Notes under the pieces: generated by a model
Database searches by the model: none
Told to the model about the DNA's origin: nothing
The model's input: only the letters and a program-made list of their open reading frames with translations
Assembly (NCBI GenBank): GCA_022561635.1
Contig: JADFQV010000005.1
Span: forward strand, 1-58,935
DNA: 58,935 nt
From: Chloroflexota bacterium
GTDB lineage: Bacteria; Chloroflexota; Dehalococcoidia; SM23-28-2; RBG-16-64-32
Reading direction: 5' to 3'
Translations under genes and position numbers: made by a program
Shown: piece after piece, positions 24,277 to 34,582 of the stretch
Position numbering within the stretch: position 1 is the stretch's first letter
Layout of the letters: every line of letters begins with the position of its first letter

Positions 24277-25128
24277 TTGAACCGCACGTTCGTCGCCGCC
24301 GGCTTGCTTCTGGCTGCGCTCGTCGTCGCCTGCAGCGGCGATAACGGAAGCGACCCGCCGCAGTCGGGCACAGTCCCGCCGGCTGCCTTGCCTTCGCCCA
24401 CTCCCTCACTCACTCCGGGCGAAGCGCCTGGATCGACGGCGACGCCAACGCCGTCGCCAGCAGCAGCGCAACCGCCACAGACCGACCCGCCGCCCACCGA
24501 CGTCGTCGCGCAGGTGATCCGCTACGGCGACACTTCGCGCCACGTCGTCGCCCTCACCTTCGACGCCGGCTCCGACGTTGGATACGCGGCGATGATCCTC
24601 GACACGCTCAGCGCCAACGGCGTCCGCGCCAGCTTCGGGATGACGGGCAGGTGGGCCGAGACGAACCCCGGCCTGCTGCAGCGCATGGTTGCCGACGGCC
24701 ACACACTGATCAACCACAGCTACGGCCACAGGTCGTTCACGGGCGACTCCTCCCAGGCCGACGGCCTTTCCGAGGCCGAGCGCTGGGACGAGCTGAATCG
24801 CACCGAGCAGATCATCAACGACCTCACAGGCGCCACGACGAGGCCTTACTTCCGCCCGCCGTTCGGCGACTACGATCAGTCGGTCAACGAAGACGTCGGC
24901 GCGTTCGGCTACACCTATAACGTCATGTGGGCGATCGACTCTCGTGGCTGGATGGGGATCCCCGCCGCCCAGATCGCGCAACGCTGCATCGACCTCGCAG
25001 AGCCGGGGGCCATCTACGTGTTCCACGTCGGGTCGGCGTCCGAGGACGGCCCGGCGCTGCAATCCATCATCGACGGCCTCCGCGCCGAGGGCTACGAGAT
25101 CACTGACCTTCCCGGCGTGTTGGAGTGA
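24277..25128 (+). CDS. Polysaccharide deacetylase (NodB) family lipoprotein
   Basis: Lipobox VVACSG; VVALTFDAGSDVGYAAMILDTL, LINHSYGHRSF, RPYFRPPFGDYD. Confidence 0.87.
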   Translation: MNRTFVAAGLLLAALVVACSGDNGSDPPQSGTVPPAALPSPTPSLTPGEAPGSTATPTPSPAAAQPPQTDPPPTDVVAQVIRYGDTSRHVVALTFDAGSDVGYAAMILDTLSANGVRASFGMTGRWAETNPGLLQRMVADGHTLINHSYGHRSFTGDSSQADGLSEAERWDELNRTEQIINDLTGATTRPYFRPPFGDYDQSVNEDVGAFGYTYNVMWAIDSRGWMGIPAAQIAQRCIDLAEPGAIYVFHVGSASEDGPALQSIIDGLRAEGYEITDLPGVLE

Positions 25129-25156
25129 AGCGGGCGTACCGTTTACATTTGAGGAC

Positions 25157-25939
25157 GTGGCCCCTATCACGACCGTCCTCTTCGACCTCGGCAACACGCT
25201 CTGGCATATGCCGAACAAGCCGCCGCCGCGCGCCATCCGCAGCGAAACGATGCGTCGACTGGGGGGACTGATCACCGGCTGGGGATTCGAGATGAGCGAC
25301 GAGCGTCCCTACATCGGGCGTGATATCCGCCTGGCGGTCGAGGAGGAGACTCACCGCGCCTTCCACGGCGACTGCGTCGACCCTGGCTATCCGGAGCTAT
25401 GCCGCCGGATCGCCAAAACGCACGGCATGGATCTGACGCCAGAGCAAGGGGACGAGCTCTGGGAGGCCTGGAACCTGGGCGGCCAGTTCATGAACCGCGT
25501 GGCCTACCCGGACGTCATCACAACCCTCTCCGCGCTACGCGACCGCGGCTTTCGCCTCGCCAGCGTCACCAACCGCGGCTACAGCGGCCCCGACTTCTGG
25601 GACGAGGTGCGACAGCTCGGCCTCGACGAACTCTTCGAGGCGGTCGTCGTGTCCTGCGACGTCGGCTACATGAAGCCTCACTCTCGCATCTACGAGGTCA
25701 CGCTCGAACGCCTTGGCGTGGAGGCTACGGAGTGCTTGATGGTCGGCGACGACCTGCGCGCTGACGTCGAAGGGCCGAAGGCGCTCGGCATGATGGCGGT
25801 CTGGCGCCGTCCGCCCGCCAACAAGCGGGTTGAGTCACCGACGGACGGGCGCGCAAGTGAGGCGATGCCCAGGCCCGACTACGCCGTCGACGAAATGGCC
25901 GAGCTGCTCGACCTGCCGCCGCTGCAGCCCCGCCCCTAG
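25157..25939 (+). CDS. HAD-superfamily hydrolase
   Basis: TVLFDLGNTLW, ASVTNRGY, KPHSRIYEVTLERLGVEATECLMVGDDLRADVEGPKALGM. Confidence 0.88.
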   Translation: MAPITTVLFDLGNTLWHMPNKPPPRAIRSETMRRLGGLITGWGFEMSDERPYIGRDIRLAVEEETHRAFHGDCVDPGYPELCRRIAKTHGMDLTPEQGDELWEAWNLGGQFMNRVAYPDVITTLSALRDRGFRLASVTNRGYSGPDFWDEVRQLGLDELFEAVVVSCDVGYMKPHSRIYEVTLERLGVEATECLMVGDDLRADVEGPKALGMMAVWRRPPANKRVESPTDGRASEAMPRPDYAVDEMAELLDLPPLQPRP

Positions 25940-26916
25940 ACGTGCCCCAGGACCTTGTGCGGGACGTACGCCAGCTCGAGCGACCGTACCTCTTCGTCTG
26001 ACAGGCTCACCTCGGAGGCTGCGATCGCCTCTTCGAGTTGGTACATCTTGCTCGCGCCAACGATCGGCGCCGTGATGCCGGGCTTGTGCAGCATCCAGGC
26101 CAGCGCCACCTGTGCCGGCTTCAGGCCGCGGCCGTCGGCCAGCGTCTGCACCTCTCTCAAAACTGCGAAGTCGGCCTCCGAGTAGTACATATGGTGCGCC
26201 ATGTCGTCGGTCTTCGCGCGCGCCGTCTCGCCCGACTTGTCCGGCGTGCGGTTGCCGGCCAGAAAGCCGCGCGCCTGCGGGCTCCAGGGGATGATGCCGA
26301 CGCCCTGGTCCAGGCAGAGCGGGATCATCTCGCGCTCCTCCTCACGGTAGATCAGGTTGTAGTGGTTCTGCATCGTGGCGAAGCGCGTCCAGCCGCGCAG
26401 GTCTGCGGTGTAGAGCGCCTTCGCCAGCTGCCAGGCGTACATGCTCGACGCGCCGATGTAGCGCACCTTGCCCATGCGCACGAGGTCGTTGAGCGCCTCC
26501 AGCGTCTCCTCGATCGGCGTCGTCGGGTCCCAGCGGTGGATCTGGTAGAGGTCCACGTAGTCCGTCTGCAGCCGTCGCAGCGAGTCATCGATCGAGTCGA
26601 AGATGTGCTTGCGGGAGAGCCCGCGCTGGTTGGGGCCGCCGCCCATTGGGCTGAAAACCTTCGTCGCGATCACCACGTCATCGCGCTTCGCGTACTCCTT
26701 GAGGGCGCGCCCGGTAATCTCTTCGCTAACGCCCAGCGAGTAGACGTCGGCCGTGTCGAAGAAGTTGATGCCGGCCTCCAACGCCTTCTTGTAGAACGGC
26801 TTCGAATCCTCCTCCTCCAGTATCCAGTCGCGCCACTTCGAAGAGCCGTAAGTCATCGTGCCGAGACAGATGCGCGAGACGCGAAGACCGGTCGTGCCGA
26901 GCTGGATGTACTGCAT
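25936..26916 (-). CDS. Aldo/keto reductase
   Basis: [53 protein letters not shown]. Confidence 0.94.
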   Translation of the reverse strand: MQYIQLGTTGLRVSRICLGTMTYGSSKWRDWILEEEDSKPFYKKALEAGINFFDTADVYSLGVSEEITGRALKEYAKRDDVVIATKVFSPMGGGPNQRGLSRKHIFDSIDDSLRRLQTDYVDLYQIHRWDPTTPIEETLEALNDLVRMGKVRYIGASSMYAWQLAKALYTADLRGWTRFATMQNHYNLIYREEEREMIPLCLDQGVGIIPWSPQARGFLAGNRTPDKSGETARAKTDDMAHHMYYSEADFAVLREVQTLADGRGLKPAQVALAWMLHKPGITAPIVGASKMYQLEEAIAASEVSLSDEEVRSLELAYVPHKVLGHV

Positions 26917-26955
26917 GGGGCGCTCCTGACGTTTGAGGCGAGTTACGCCCGTATA

Positions 26956-28353
26956 ATGAATGGCACGATGGAAGAGGGCAAGGGAGCGCAAAGCCCCACC
27001 GCGAAGGGGCTCGATCGCCGCGCGCTGGACTATAGCGCCTCTGTCGGCTACGACCGCCGCCTGTACGCCTACGACATCGCCGGGTCGGTCGCTCACGCTC
27101 GCATGCTCGGCGCGCAAGGCATCATTCCGGCCGACGACGCGACGCAGATCGTGCGCGGCCTGGAGGAGATCCGCGACGAGATCGAGGACGGGAAGTTCCA
27201 GTGGCGCGACGACCTCGAAGACGTGCACCTGAACATCGAAGTCGCCCTCCGCGAGCGTATCGGCGACGCCGGCGCCCGCCTGCACACGGCCCGCTCCCGC
27301 AACGACCAGGTCGCGACCGACGTCCGCCTCTTCGTGATGGATTCGTGTGATCGCGCCGTAGACGGCGTGCGCGGCCTGCAACGGGCGCTCGTCGGCCTGG
27401 CCGAGGCCAACGCCGGCGCGGTGATGCCCGGCTACACGCATCTCCAGCGCGCCCAGCCTGTGCTCTTTGCCCACCACCTCCTCGCCTACTTCGAGATGCT
27501 GGACCGCGACGCTGCTCGCTTCTCAGGCGCCCACGGTCACGCCGACGAACTGCCTCTTGGCTCAGGCGCCCTCGCCGGCGTACCTTACCCGATCGACCGC
27601 GAGTCCGTGGCCCGCGAACTCGGTTTCAGCCGCGTCTCGCGCAACAGCATCGACGCCGTCAGCGACCGCGACTTCGCCGTCGACTTCCACGCGGCTGCCG
27701 CGACGACGATGATGCACGTCTCGCGCCTGAGTGAAGAGATCATCGTCTGGTCCAGCGACGAGTTCGGTTTCCTGCGCCTGCCGGACGACTTCGCGACCGG
27801 CTCCAGCATCATGCCGCAGAAGCGCAACCCGGACATCGCCGAGCTGGCGCGCGGCCGCACTGGTCGCGTCTACGGCAACCTGATGGCGCTGCTGACGATG
27901 CTCAAGGGCTTGCCACTCGCCTACAACCGCGATCTGCAAGAAGACAAACAGCCGCTCTTCGACACCGTCGACGTGCTGCTGCCGACGCTGGAAGTGATGG
28001 CGGCGATGCTGCCGCGCCTCTCGCTGGACGCCGGGCGCGCGGCAAGCGCTGCCGACGGCGGCTACTTGCTCGCCACTGACGTTGCCGACTACCTCGTCGG
28101 TAAGGGCATGCCCTTCCGCGACGCCCATCAGGCCGTCGCCGAACTCGTCCGTTACGCGGCTGACCAGGACAAGCCGCTCGCCGACCTGACGCTGGATGAG
28201 TATCGCCGCTTCTCGCCGCAGTTCCAGGAAGACGTGCTCAGCCTCGACGCCCGTTCGTCCATCGACGCGCGGGACGTGCCCGGCGGCACCGCGTCCGGAC
28301 GCGTCGCGCAGGCGCTGGACGAAGCGAAAAAGCGCCTCGATGGGGCGGCATGA
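26956..28353 (+). CDS. argH: Argininosuccinate lyase
   Basis: [56 protein letters not shown] 26968 is an alternative start. Confidence 0.96.
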   Translation: MNGTMEEGKGAQSPTAKGLDRRALDYSASVGYDRRLYAYDIAGSVAHARMLGAQGIIPADDATQIVRGLEEIRDEIEDGKFQWRDDLEDVHLNIEVALRERIGDAGARLHTARSRNDQVATDVRLFVMDSCDRAVDGVRGLQRALVGLAEANAGAVMPGYTHLQRAQPVLFAHHLLAYFEMLDRDAARFSGAHGHADELPLGSGALAGVPYPIDRESVARELGFSRVSRNSIDAVSDRDFAVDFHAAAATTMMHVSRLSEEIIVWSSDEFGFLRLPDDFATGSSIMPQKRNPDIAELARGRTGRVYGNLMALLTMLKGLPLAYNRDLQEDKQPLFDTVDVLLPTLEVMAAMLPRLSLDAGRAASAADGGYLLATDVADYLVGKGMPFRDAHQAVAELVRYAADQDKPLADLTLDEYRRFSPQFQEDVLSLDARSSIDARDVPGGTASGRVAQALDEAKKRLDGAA

Positions 28354-29024
28354 GCGAAGTGAAGATCGCGCCGTCCATCGTCTCGGCTGACCTCACGCGG
28401 CTGGCCGATGAGGTGCGCGAGTGCGAGGCCGCCGGCGCACAGATGATCCACATCGACATCATGGACGGCCAGTTCGTCCCCGCTATCACCATCGGCGCTC
28501 CGATCGTCGAGGCGATCCGCCGCACGACCGATCTCACGCTCGACGTCCACCTGATGGTCGTCGAGCCCGAGAAGCAGGTCGAGCGCTTCATCGAGGCCGG
28601 CGGCGACATCATCAACGTCCACTGGGAGGCCGCCACGCACGTCCACCGTATCGTGCGCGATGTGCAGCAGCTTGGCCGCCGCGCCGGCGTCTGCCTCAAC
28701 CCTGGAACGTCCGAAAGCGTCCTCGACGCCTTGCTGCCAGACCTCGACCAGGTGATGGTGATGGCCGTGAACCCCGGCGCCTCGGGCCAGCCGTTCATCG
28801 CCTCTGTCCTGGGCAAGGTCGAGCGCCTGCGCAAGGCGATCGACGAGGGCGGCTACCGTGCGGAGGTCGAGATCGACGGTGGCGTGACGGCGGAGAACGC
28901 GCCCCGCTGCGTCGCCGCCGGCGCCGATGTCCTCGTGGCCGCCAGCGCCGTCTTCAACGACCGCGCGTCGATCGGCGACAACATACGGGCGCTGCAGGAA
29001 TCAGTCGCGGCGTTGCAGGCGTAG
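28350..29024 (+). CDS. rpe: Ribulose-phosphate 3-epimerase
   Basis: [61 protein letters not shown]. Confidence 0.95.
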   Translation: MSEVKIAPSIVSADLTRLADEVRECEAAGAQMIHIDIMDGQFVPAITIGAPIVEAIRRTTDLTLDVHLMVVEPEKQVERFIEAGGDIINVHWEAATHVHRIVRDVQQLGRRAGVCLNPGTSESVLDALLPDLDQVMVMAVNPGASGQPFIASVLGKVERLRKAIDEGGYRAEVEIDGGVTAENAPRCVAAGADVLVAASAVFNDRASIGDNIRALQESVAALQA

Positions 29025-29052
29025 ATTTCGGGATCGTCGGCGCAGGAGGTCG

Positions 29053-29280
29053 CTAGACGCTGCTCTTCGTCGCCCGGCTGTTTTTCGTCGTCGTCCGGAT
29101 GCAGCGAGTGCAGATCTTCAGGCGAATGGGCACACCGTTGATGATGAACGTCTTGTTCTGAATGTTCACCATGAACTTCCGGTTCGTCCGCGGCGCCTTG
29201 CGTTCCCAGCGCCCGGAGTGTTGGTGGCGTATATTGCGGCCGAAGCCTGTCTTTTTACCGCAAACCTGACACTTGGCCAT
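29053..29280 (-). CDS. rpmB: 50S ribosomal protein L28
   Basis: MAKCQVCGKKTGFGRNIRHQHSGRWERKAPRTNRKFMVN; zinc-type CxxC. Confidence 0.93.
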   Translation of the reverse strand: MAKCQVCGKKTGFGRNIRHQHSGRWERKAPRTNRKFMVNIQNKTFIINGVPIRLKICTRCIRTTTKNSRATKSSV

Positions 29281-29294
29281 AAGTTACAATCCCT

Positions 29295-29323
29295 TTACGA
29301 GGAAAACGGGCGCTGTTAGAATT
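29295..29323 (+). promoter_or_regulatory. Putative promoter for DAK2 gene
   Basis: TTTACG-N17-TAGAAT. Confidence 0.45.
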
Positions 29324-29407
29324 GCGCCCGCCATATGGTAGCATTCGCCGTTTTCCCAATCAACACGGACCTGCCGTCCGCCGGCGGGCGAATCTGCTCA
29401 GCCTTAC

Positions 29408-31060
29408 ATGACTGATACCAATCTCGCATCCCTCTCCGGTGCCGACCTCAGGGAGATGTTTCGCGCCGCCTCGCGCTGGCTTGAGCTGAACAAAGAGCAG
29501 GTCAACGCGATCAACGTCTTCCCCGTGCCGGACGGCGATACCGGCACGAACATGCACCTGACGATGCGCAGCACGATGGAAGAGGCCGACCGCCGCCAGG
29601 ATTCGGAGGCGGGCGCCGTCCTCGCCGCCATGTCGCACGGCGCGCTGATGGGCGCGCGCGGCAACTCCGGCGTCATCCTCTCGCAGATCGTGCGCGGTCT
29701 GGCGCTGGCCGTCGAAGGCGTGGCCGTGCTCGACGCGAAAGCGCTCGCGGCCGGCCTTCAGCAGGGCTCGGACACGGCCTACAAGGCCGTCACGCAGCCC
29801 ACGGAGGGCACGATCCTCACCGTAATCCGCGATGTGGCCTCTGCCGCTGGCGACAACTCCAACGGTGACGTGGTGGCTCTGATGGCCGCAGTTGTGGACG
29901 CCGCCCGTGACAGCGTGGCGCGCACGCCCGACCTGCTGCCGGTTCTCGCCGAGGCGGGTGTCGTCGACGCCGGCGGCCAGGGCCTCTTCGTGCTCCTCGA
30001 GGGGATGCTGCGGCACCTGCGTGGAGAGGCGATTGAGGGCGAAGCAGCGGCGGCCGATGGCAGCCTGGAAAAGGAGTTCCTCTCCGTCGTCGAGCAGCAC
30101 CACCAGGCGGAGGAGTCACCGTACGGGTACTGCACCGAAGTTCTGATCGAGGGACAGGCTCTGTCGGTCGATGATCTGCGGGAGCGCGTTCTCGCCATGG
30201 GCGACTCCGTGCTGGTCGTCGGCGACGAGAGCCTCCTTCGTATCCACGTTCACACGGACGACCCCGGCGGCTTGCTGGCCCTGGGCACGGACGCCGGCAG
30301 TCTTGTGCAGGTGAAGGTGGACAACATCCGTCGCCAGGCCGAGCGCTTCGTCGAGCTGCACCAGAAGCGGGACGAGGCGGCCGCCAGCCTGTCGGTGCCA
30401 GAGTCCCAGATTTCGTTCATCGCCGTCGCCTCCGGCGAAGGTCTCGCCGCTCTCTTTCGCGACTTCGGCTGCTCGCAGGTCGTCTCCGGCGGGCCGACGA
30501 TGAATCCGAGCACGCGCGATATCCTGACCGCGATTGAGTCCTGCCCGACGGACGAAGTCCTCGTCCTCCCGAACGACAAGAACATCATCATGGCTGCCAG
30601 GCAGGCTGCCGAGGCGGCACAGAAGAACGTTGTCGTCGTGCCTTCGCGGTCCGTACCGCAGGGCATCATGGCGCTCTTGGCAGTGAATCCTGAGGAAGGC
30701 CTCGACGAAAACGCCCGCGCCATGGAAGACGCCCTCACGGACGTCTGCACGATCGAGATCACCACCGCTGTTCGCTCGACCGAGATCGGCGGCGTGGCCG
30801 TGGAAAAAGGCCAGACGATCGCCGTCGTCGACGACGAACTCAAGGTGGCGTCCAGCTCGCCGCAGGAAGCGCTGGATACCGCCCTCGACGCACTGACAGG
30901 CGAATCGACGAGCCTGATTACGCTCTACTACGGCGCCGACACCACGGACGAACAGGCGCAGGCAACGGCTGACCATCTTCGCGAGCGGTACGCCGGTCAC
31001 GAGGTCGAAGTGGCCGCCGGCGGCCAGCCGCACTACCTCTACATAGTCTCGCTCGAGTAG
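29408..31060 (+). CDS. DAK2 (DhaL)-domain protein, fatty-acid kinase-like
   Basis: INVFPVPDGDTGTNMHLTMRST, HGALMGARGNSGVILSQIVRG; adjacent to degV. Confidence 0.9.
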   Translation: MTDTNLASLSGADLREMFRAASRWLELNKEQVNAINVFPVPDGDTGTNMHLTMRSTMEEADRRQDSEAGAVLAAMSHGALMGARGNSGVILSQIVRGLALAVEGVAVLDAKALAAGLQQGSDTAYKAVTQPTEGTILTVIRDVASAAGDNSNGDVVALMAAVVDAARDSVARTPDLLPVLAEAGVVDAGGQGLFVLLEGMLRHLRGEAIEGEAAAADGSLEKEFLSVVEQHHQAEESPYGYCTEVLIEGQALSVDDLRERVLAMGDSVLVVGDESLLRIHVHTDDPGGLLALGTDAGSLVQVKVDNIRRQAERFVELHQKRDEAAASLSVPESQISFIAVASGEGLAALFRDFGCSQVVSGGPTMNPSTRDILTAIESCPTDEVLVLPNDKNIIMAARQAAEAAQKNVVVVPSRSVPQGIMALLAVNPEEGLDENARAMEDALTDVCTIEITTAVRSTEIGGVAVEKGQTIAVVDDELKVASSSPQEALDTALDALTGESTSLITLYYGADTTDEQAQATADHLRERYAGHEVEVAAGGQPHYLYIVSLE

Positions 31061-31125
31061 CGGGTGGGGCCCGCCTAACACTTTTCTCGCACGCTGGTAT
31101 ACTGTCCCGTCAGGAGGGACCTCAC

Positions 31126-31968
31126 TTGACTGTTCGCATCGTCACCGATAGCACCGCAGACATGCCCGCTGAGATGGCGCAGGAACTGGGGATCCCCGTC
31201 GTTCCCCTGAGCGTCGTCTTCGGCGAAGAGTCGCTCAAGGAAGGAAGCGAGATCAGCCACGACGTCTTCTACGAGAGGCTGGCCCGCGCCAAGGACCTGC
31301 CGACGACGTCCTCGCCATCGGTCGGCGACTTTCTAGACACTTATCGTGACGTCCTGAAGGAGACCGACGAGATCGTCTCCGTCCACCTCTCGTCCAAGCT
31401 CTCTGCCACCTACAGCGCCGCCACGCAGGCCGCCGCGATCCTGGCCGAGGAGGGCGCACGCATAGAGGTCGTCGACTCGCGCACTGTCTCGATGGGCATG
31501 ATGTTCATGTGCCAGGCCGCCGTGAAGGCCGCCGCCGAGGGTGCGAGCGTCGAAGAGATACGCGACATCATCGACGACATGAGCCCGCGCATCTCCGTTT
31601 ACGTCGTCCTCAACACGCTGGAATACGTGCGCCGTGGCGGCCGCATCGGCCGGGCGCGAGCCTTCCTCGGCACCATGCTTCGCGTCAAGCCGATCCTTTC
31701 GTTCGACGGCGGTGAGGTGCATCCCGAAGAGCGCGTGCGCACGCGCTCCCTCGCACTCGACCGCCTCTTGCAGATGGTGACTTCGAATCCTAAAATCGAT
31801 GAAATTGGTGTCGCCTACTCGATCAACGCTGAAGAGGCAGAGGGTCTGAGACAGCGCCTATCAGAAGCGCTTGGCGGGATGGACGTGCAGATGACCCGGA
31901 TCGGGGCCGTCGCCGGCGTTCACGGAGGGCCCGGCGTCCTCGGGGTCGGATTCCTGCGAGGGGAGTAA
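31126..31968 (+). CDS. DegV family fatty acid-binding protein
   Basis: VRIVTDSTADMPAEMAQELGIPVVPLSVVFGEES, TSSPSVGDFLDTYRDVL, LEYVRRGGRIGRA. Confidence 0.93.
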   Translation: MTVRIVTDSTADMPAEMAQELGIPVVPLSVVFGEESLKEGSEISHDVFYERLARAKDLPTTSSPSVGDFLDTYRDVLKETDEIVSVHLSSKLSATYSAATQAAAILAEEGARIEVVDSRTVSMGMMFMCQAAVKAAAEGASVEEIRDIIDDMSPRISVYVVLNTLEYVRRGGRIGRARAFLGTMLRVKPILSFDGGEVHPEERVRTRSLALDRLLQMVTSNPKIDEIGVAYSINAEEAEGLRQRLSEALGGMDVQMTRIGAVAGVHGGPGVLGVGFLRGE

Positions 31969-31974
31969 CAAGAG

Positions 31975-34482
31975 TTGGCGGGGTCCTACGATGGACTTCG
32001 TAGGGTACTGGCGCTGGAGCGTGATAAGAGGTTCAGCGACAGCGCAGTAGTCGGCGGCCTGGACGAATACCTCCTCCGGTTTACGAGCGAGGCGAAGATC
32101 GACACCTCGCACCCGATATCTCGCATCCTCCAGCAACTCCCACCCGGCGGCTACCGTGCCCTCCATCCGATCCAGCGGCAGCGTGTCGTCGACGAACTGC
32201 TGCGTTTGGCGGACAACGGCGCGAAACGCGAAGCCGCCAGGCATCCGCCCGTAGAGCCGGTGCCTCCGCCCGTACAAAAGCCGGCCGCGCGCAAGCCCGC
32301 CTCGCGCCCGAAAGCGTCCACAAAGCCCGAAAGGAAGCCGGTCTCGCGTCTCACTCTCGACTCTCCGGTGTCGGCCCTGGGCTCGAATCGCCCCGAGGTG
32401 ACGCGGCTGCAAAAGATCGGCATCGAGACGGTTCGCGACCTCCTCTACCACTTCCCGAAGCGCTATCACGATTACTCCGAGGTGCGGCCCATCGCCAGCC
32501 TGGCCTACGGCGAAGAGCAGACGGTGATCGCCGAAGTGTGGTCGGCGAAGGCGGTGATGATCGGCCGCAAACGTCGCGGCGCCGAAGCCATCGTCGGCGA
32601 CGACTCGGGCACGATTCGCATCCTCTGGTTCGGCCAGCCATGGGTAGCCAAGCGACTGAAAACCGGAATGAAGGTCGCGCTCAGCGGCAAGATCGGCTCG
32701 TTCAAGGGTCGCATGCAGATGCAGAACCCGGAGATCGAGTCGCTGGACGACGAGGCGATCTTTACTCGCCGCTTCGTGCCTGTCTACCGCAGCACTGACG
32801 GCCTCTACATGAAGACGCTGCGTGACCTCGTGCGCCTGGCCGTCGATTCCTGCGCCGCGGACGTCCCGGAGACGCTTCCGAATGACGTGCGCGAGCGCCA
32901 CGGCCTCATGGGCGCGCCCGAAGCCCTGCGGCAGATACACGCCCCGGAATCACTCGCAGAGGCGGACGCCGCAAGGAACCGGTTCGCCTTCGAAGAGCTG
33001 CTCTGGATCGAGATCGGCGTTGTCCGTCGCCGCCGCCAGTGGCAGAGCGCGGGCGGTGCGCCCGTGCTCTCGCTCGACGCTGCCGCGCTCAGCGCCTTCA
33101 TAGAGTCGCTGCCGTTCACGCTGACGAAGGCGCAGCACAAGGCGATCGACGAGGTGCTGTCGGACATCGCCGATTCCATACCGATGACGCGCCTGCTGGA
33201 GGGAGACGTTGGTAGCGGCAAGACGGTCGTTGCTGCCGCCGCCTTGCTCGCTGCAGTCGCATCCGGCAAGCAGAGCGCGATTCTGGCCCCGACGGAGATC
33301 CTGGCCGAGCAGCACATGCGGACCTTCACCAGCATCCTCAGTCCAGAGACCGCCGCCGGGGAAGCAGATGGCGCGTGGTTCCAGGAGTCCGGTGACGGCT
33401 TTCTCGTTCTGCGGCCGCCGTACCTGGAGCAGCCGGTGCGCCTCGCCCTCCTCATCGGCAGCCTGAAGGCGTCCGCCAAGGCCGCCGTGCAGGAGGCGAT
33501 CTCCCGCGGCGAAGTGGACATCGCCGTCGGCACGCACGCCCTTCTGCAGGAGTCGGTCGAGTTCGCCGACCTCGGTCTGGCCGTGATCGATGAGCAGCAC
33601 CGCTTCGGCGTCGAACAACGCTCCGCCCTGCGCGAAAAGGGCGGCAGCCCGCACGTGCTCGTCATGACGGCAACGCCGATCCCCAGGACGCTGGCACTCA
33701 CCGTCTACGGCGACCTCGACATAACCGTGCTCAACGAAATGCCGCCCGGGCGGCCGCCGGTGAAGACGTACTTCGTGCCGCCGCGCCGCCGTGACGAGGC
33801 TTCGCGCTTCATCCGCAAGAAGGTCGAAGAGGGGCGCCAGGCGTTCGTAATCTGCCCGCTGGTCGAGGAGTCGGAAGCGATCGAGGCGAAGGCGGCAGTG
33901 CAGGAGTACGAGCGTCTGTCGCGGGATGAGTTCCCGGACCTGCGGCTCGGCCTGCTGCACGGCCGTATGTCCGGCGGCGAGAAAGAGGCGACGATGCGCG
34001 CGTTCCGCGATCACGAACTCGACATCCTCGTCTCGACGTCAGTTGTCGAGGTCGGAGTCGACGTGCCGAACGCGACGGTGATCCTGATCGAGGGCGCGGA
34101 CCGCTTCGGACTCTCCCAGCTGCACCAGTTCCGTGGCCGCGTGCGCCGCAGCGAAGAACAGGCCTACTGCTTCCTCGTCTCCGACACGCAATCTGAGGAG
34201 GCCATGGAGCGCCTGTTGATCATGGAGACGACGGAGAGCGGCTTCGACCTGGCGGAGCACGATCTGCGCCTGCGCGGCCCGGGGGAGTACTTCGGCAAGC
34301 GCCAGTCCGGCATGCCCGACCTGCAAGTCGCCCGGCTCACCGACGTCGAGCTGATCGAGGAAGCCCGGCGCGAGGCAACACGCATCCTCGACGAAGACCC
34401 GGAGCTGGCAGACCCGTCGCACGCCGCGCTGCGGGAGAACGTCAGCAGGCTGTGGGACCGGCTCACGTCGGACGTGTCGTAG
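31975..34482 (+). CDS. recG: ATP-dependent DNA helicase RecG
   Basis: LLEGDVGSGKTVVAAAALL, LAPTEILAEQH, VIDEQHRFGVEQR, VMTATPIPRTLALTVYGDLD, SQLHQFRGRVRRSE. Confidence 0.97.
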   Translation: MAGSYDGLRRVLALERDKRFSDSAVVGGLDEYLLRFTSEAKIDTSHPISRILQQLPPGGYRALHPIQRQRVVDELLRLADNGAKREAARHPPVEPVPPPVQKPAARKPASRPKASTKPERKPVSRLTLDSPVSALGSNRPEVTRLQKIGIETVRDLLYHFPKRYHDYSEVRPIASLAYGEEQTVIAEVWSAKAVMIGRKRRGAEAIVGDDSGTIRILWFGQPWVAKRLKTGMKVALSGKIGSFKGRMQMQNPEIESLDDEAIFTRRFVPVYRSTDGLYMKTLRDLVRLAVDSCAADVPETLPNDVRERHGLMGAPEALRQIHAPESLAEADAARNRFAFEELLWIEIGVVRRRRQWQSAGGAPVLSLDAAALSAFIESLPFTLTKAQHKAIDEVLSDIADSIPMTRLLEGDVGSGKTVVAAAALLAAVASGKQSAILAPTEILAEQHMRTFTSILSPETAAGEADGAWFQESGDGFLVLRPPYLEQPVRLALLIGSLKASAKAAVQEAISRGEVDIAVGTHALLQESVEFADLGLAVIDEQHRFGVEQRSALREKGGSPHVLVMTATPIPRTLALTVYGDLDITVLNEMPPGRPPVKTYFVPPRRRDEASRFIRKKVEEGRQAFVICPLVEESEAIEAKAAVQEYERLSRDEFPDLRLGLLHGRMSGGEKEATMRAFRDHELDILVSTSVVEVGVDVPNATVILIEGADRFGLSQLHQFRGRVRRSEEQAYCFLVSDTQSEEAMERLLIMETTESGFDLAEHDLRLRGPGEYFGKRQSGMPDLQVARLTDVELIEEARREATRILDEDPELADPSHAALRENVSRLWDRLTSDVS

Positions 34483-34537
34483 CGCGTCGTAGCGCCTGCG
34501 CATAGCGCTTGCGGCGCGCCTGGGCTAGAATTTCCTC

Positions 34538-34582
34538 GTGAAGCGTCCGCCTCAGGCGGGCGTTCGCGTTTTGAAGCCATGA
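34538..34582 (+). CDS. Possible short upstream ORF (VKRPPQAGVRVLKP) overlapping argS start
   Basis: GTG start 7 nt after TAGAAT; ends ATGA overlapping argS ATG. Confidence 0.3.
   Translation: MKRPPQAGVRVLKP

Noticed and set aside
26038-28353. 771-aa version of argH and 513-aa version of the AKR
   Set aside because: N-terminal extensions run antisense through the neighbouring gene; proper starts are 26956/26968 and 26916.
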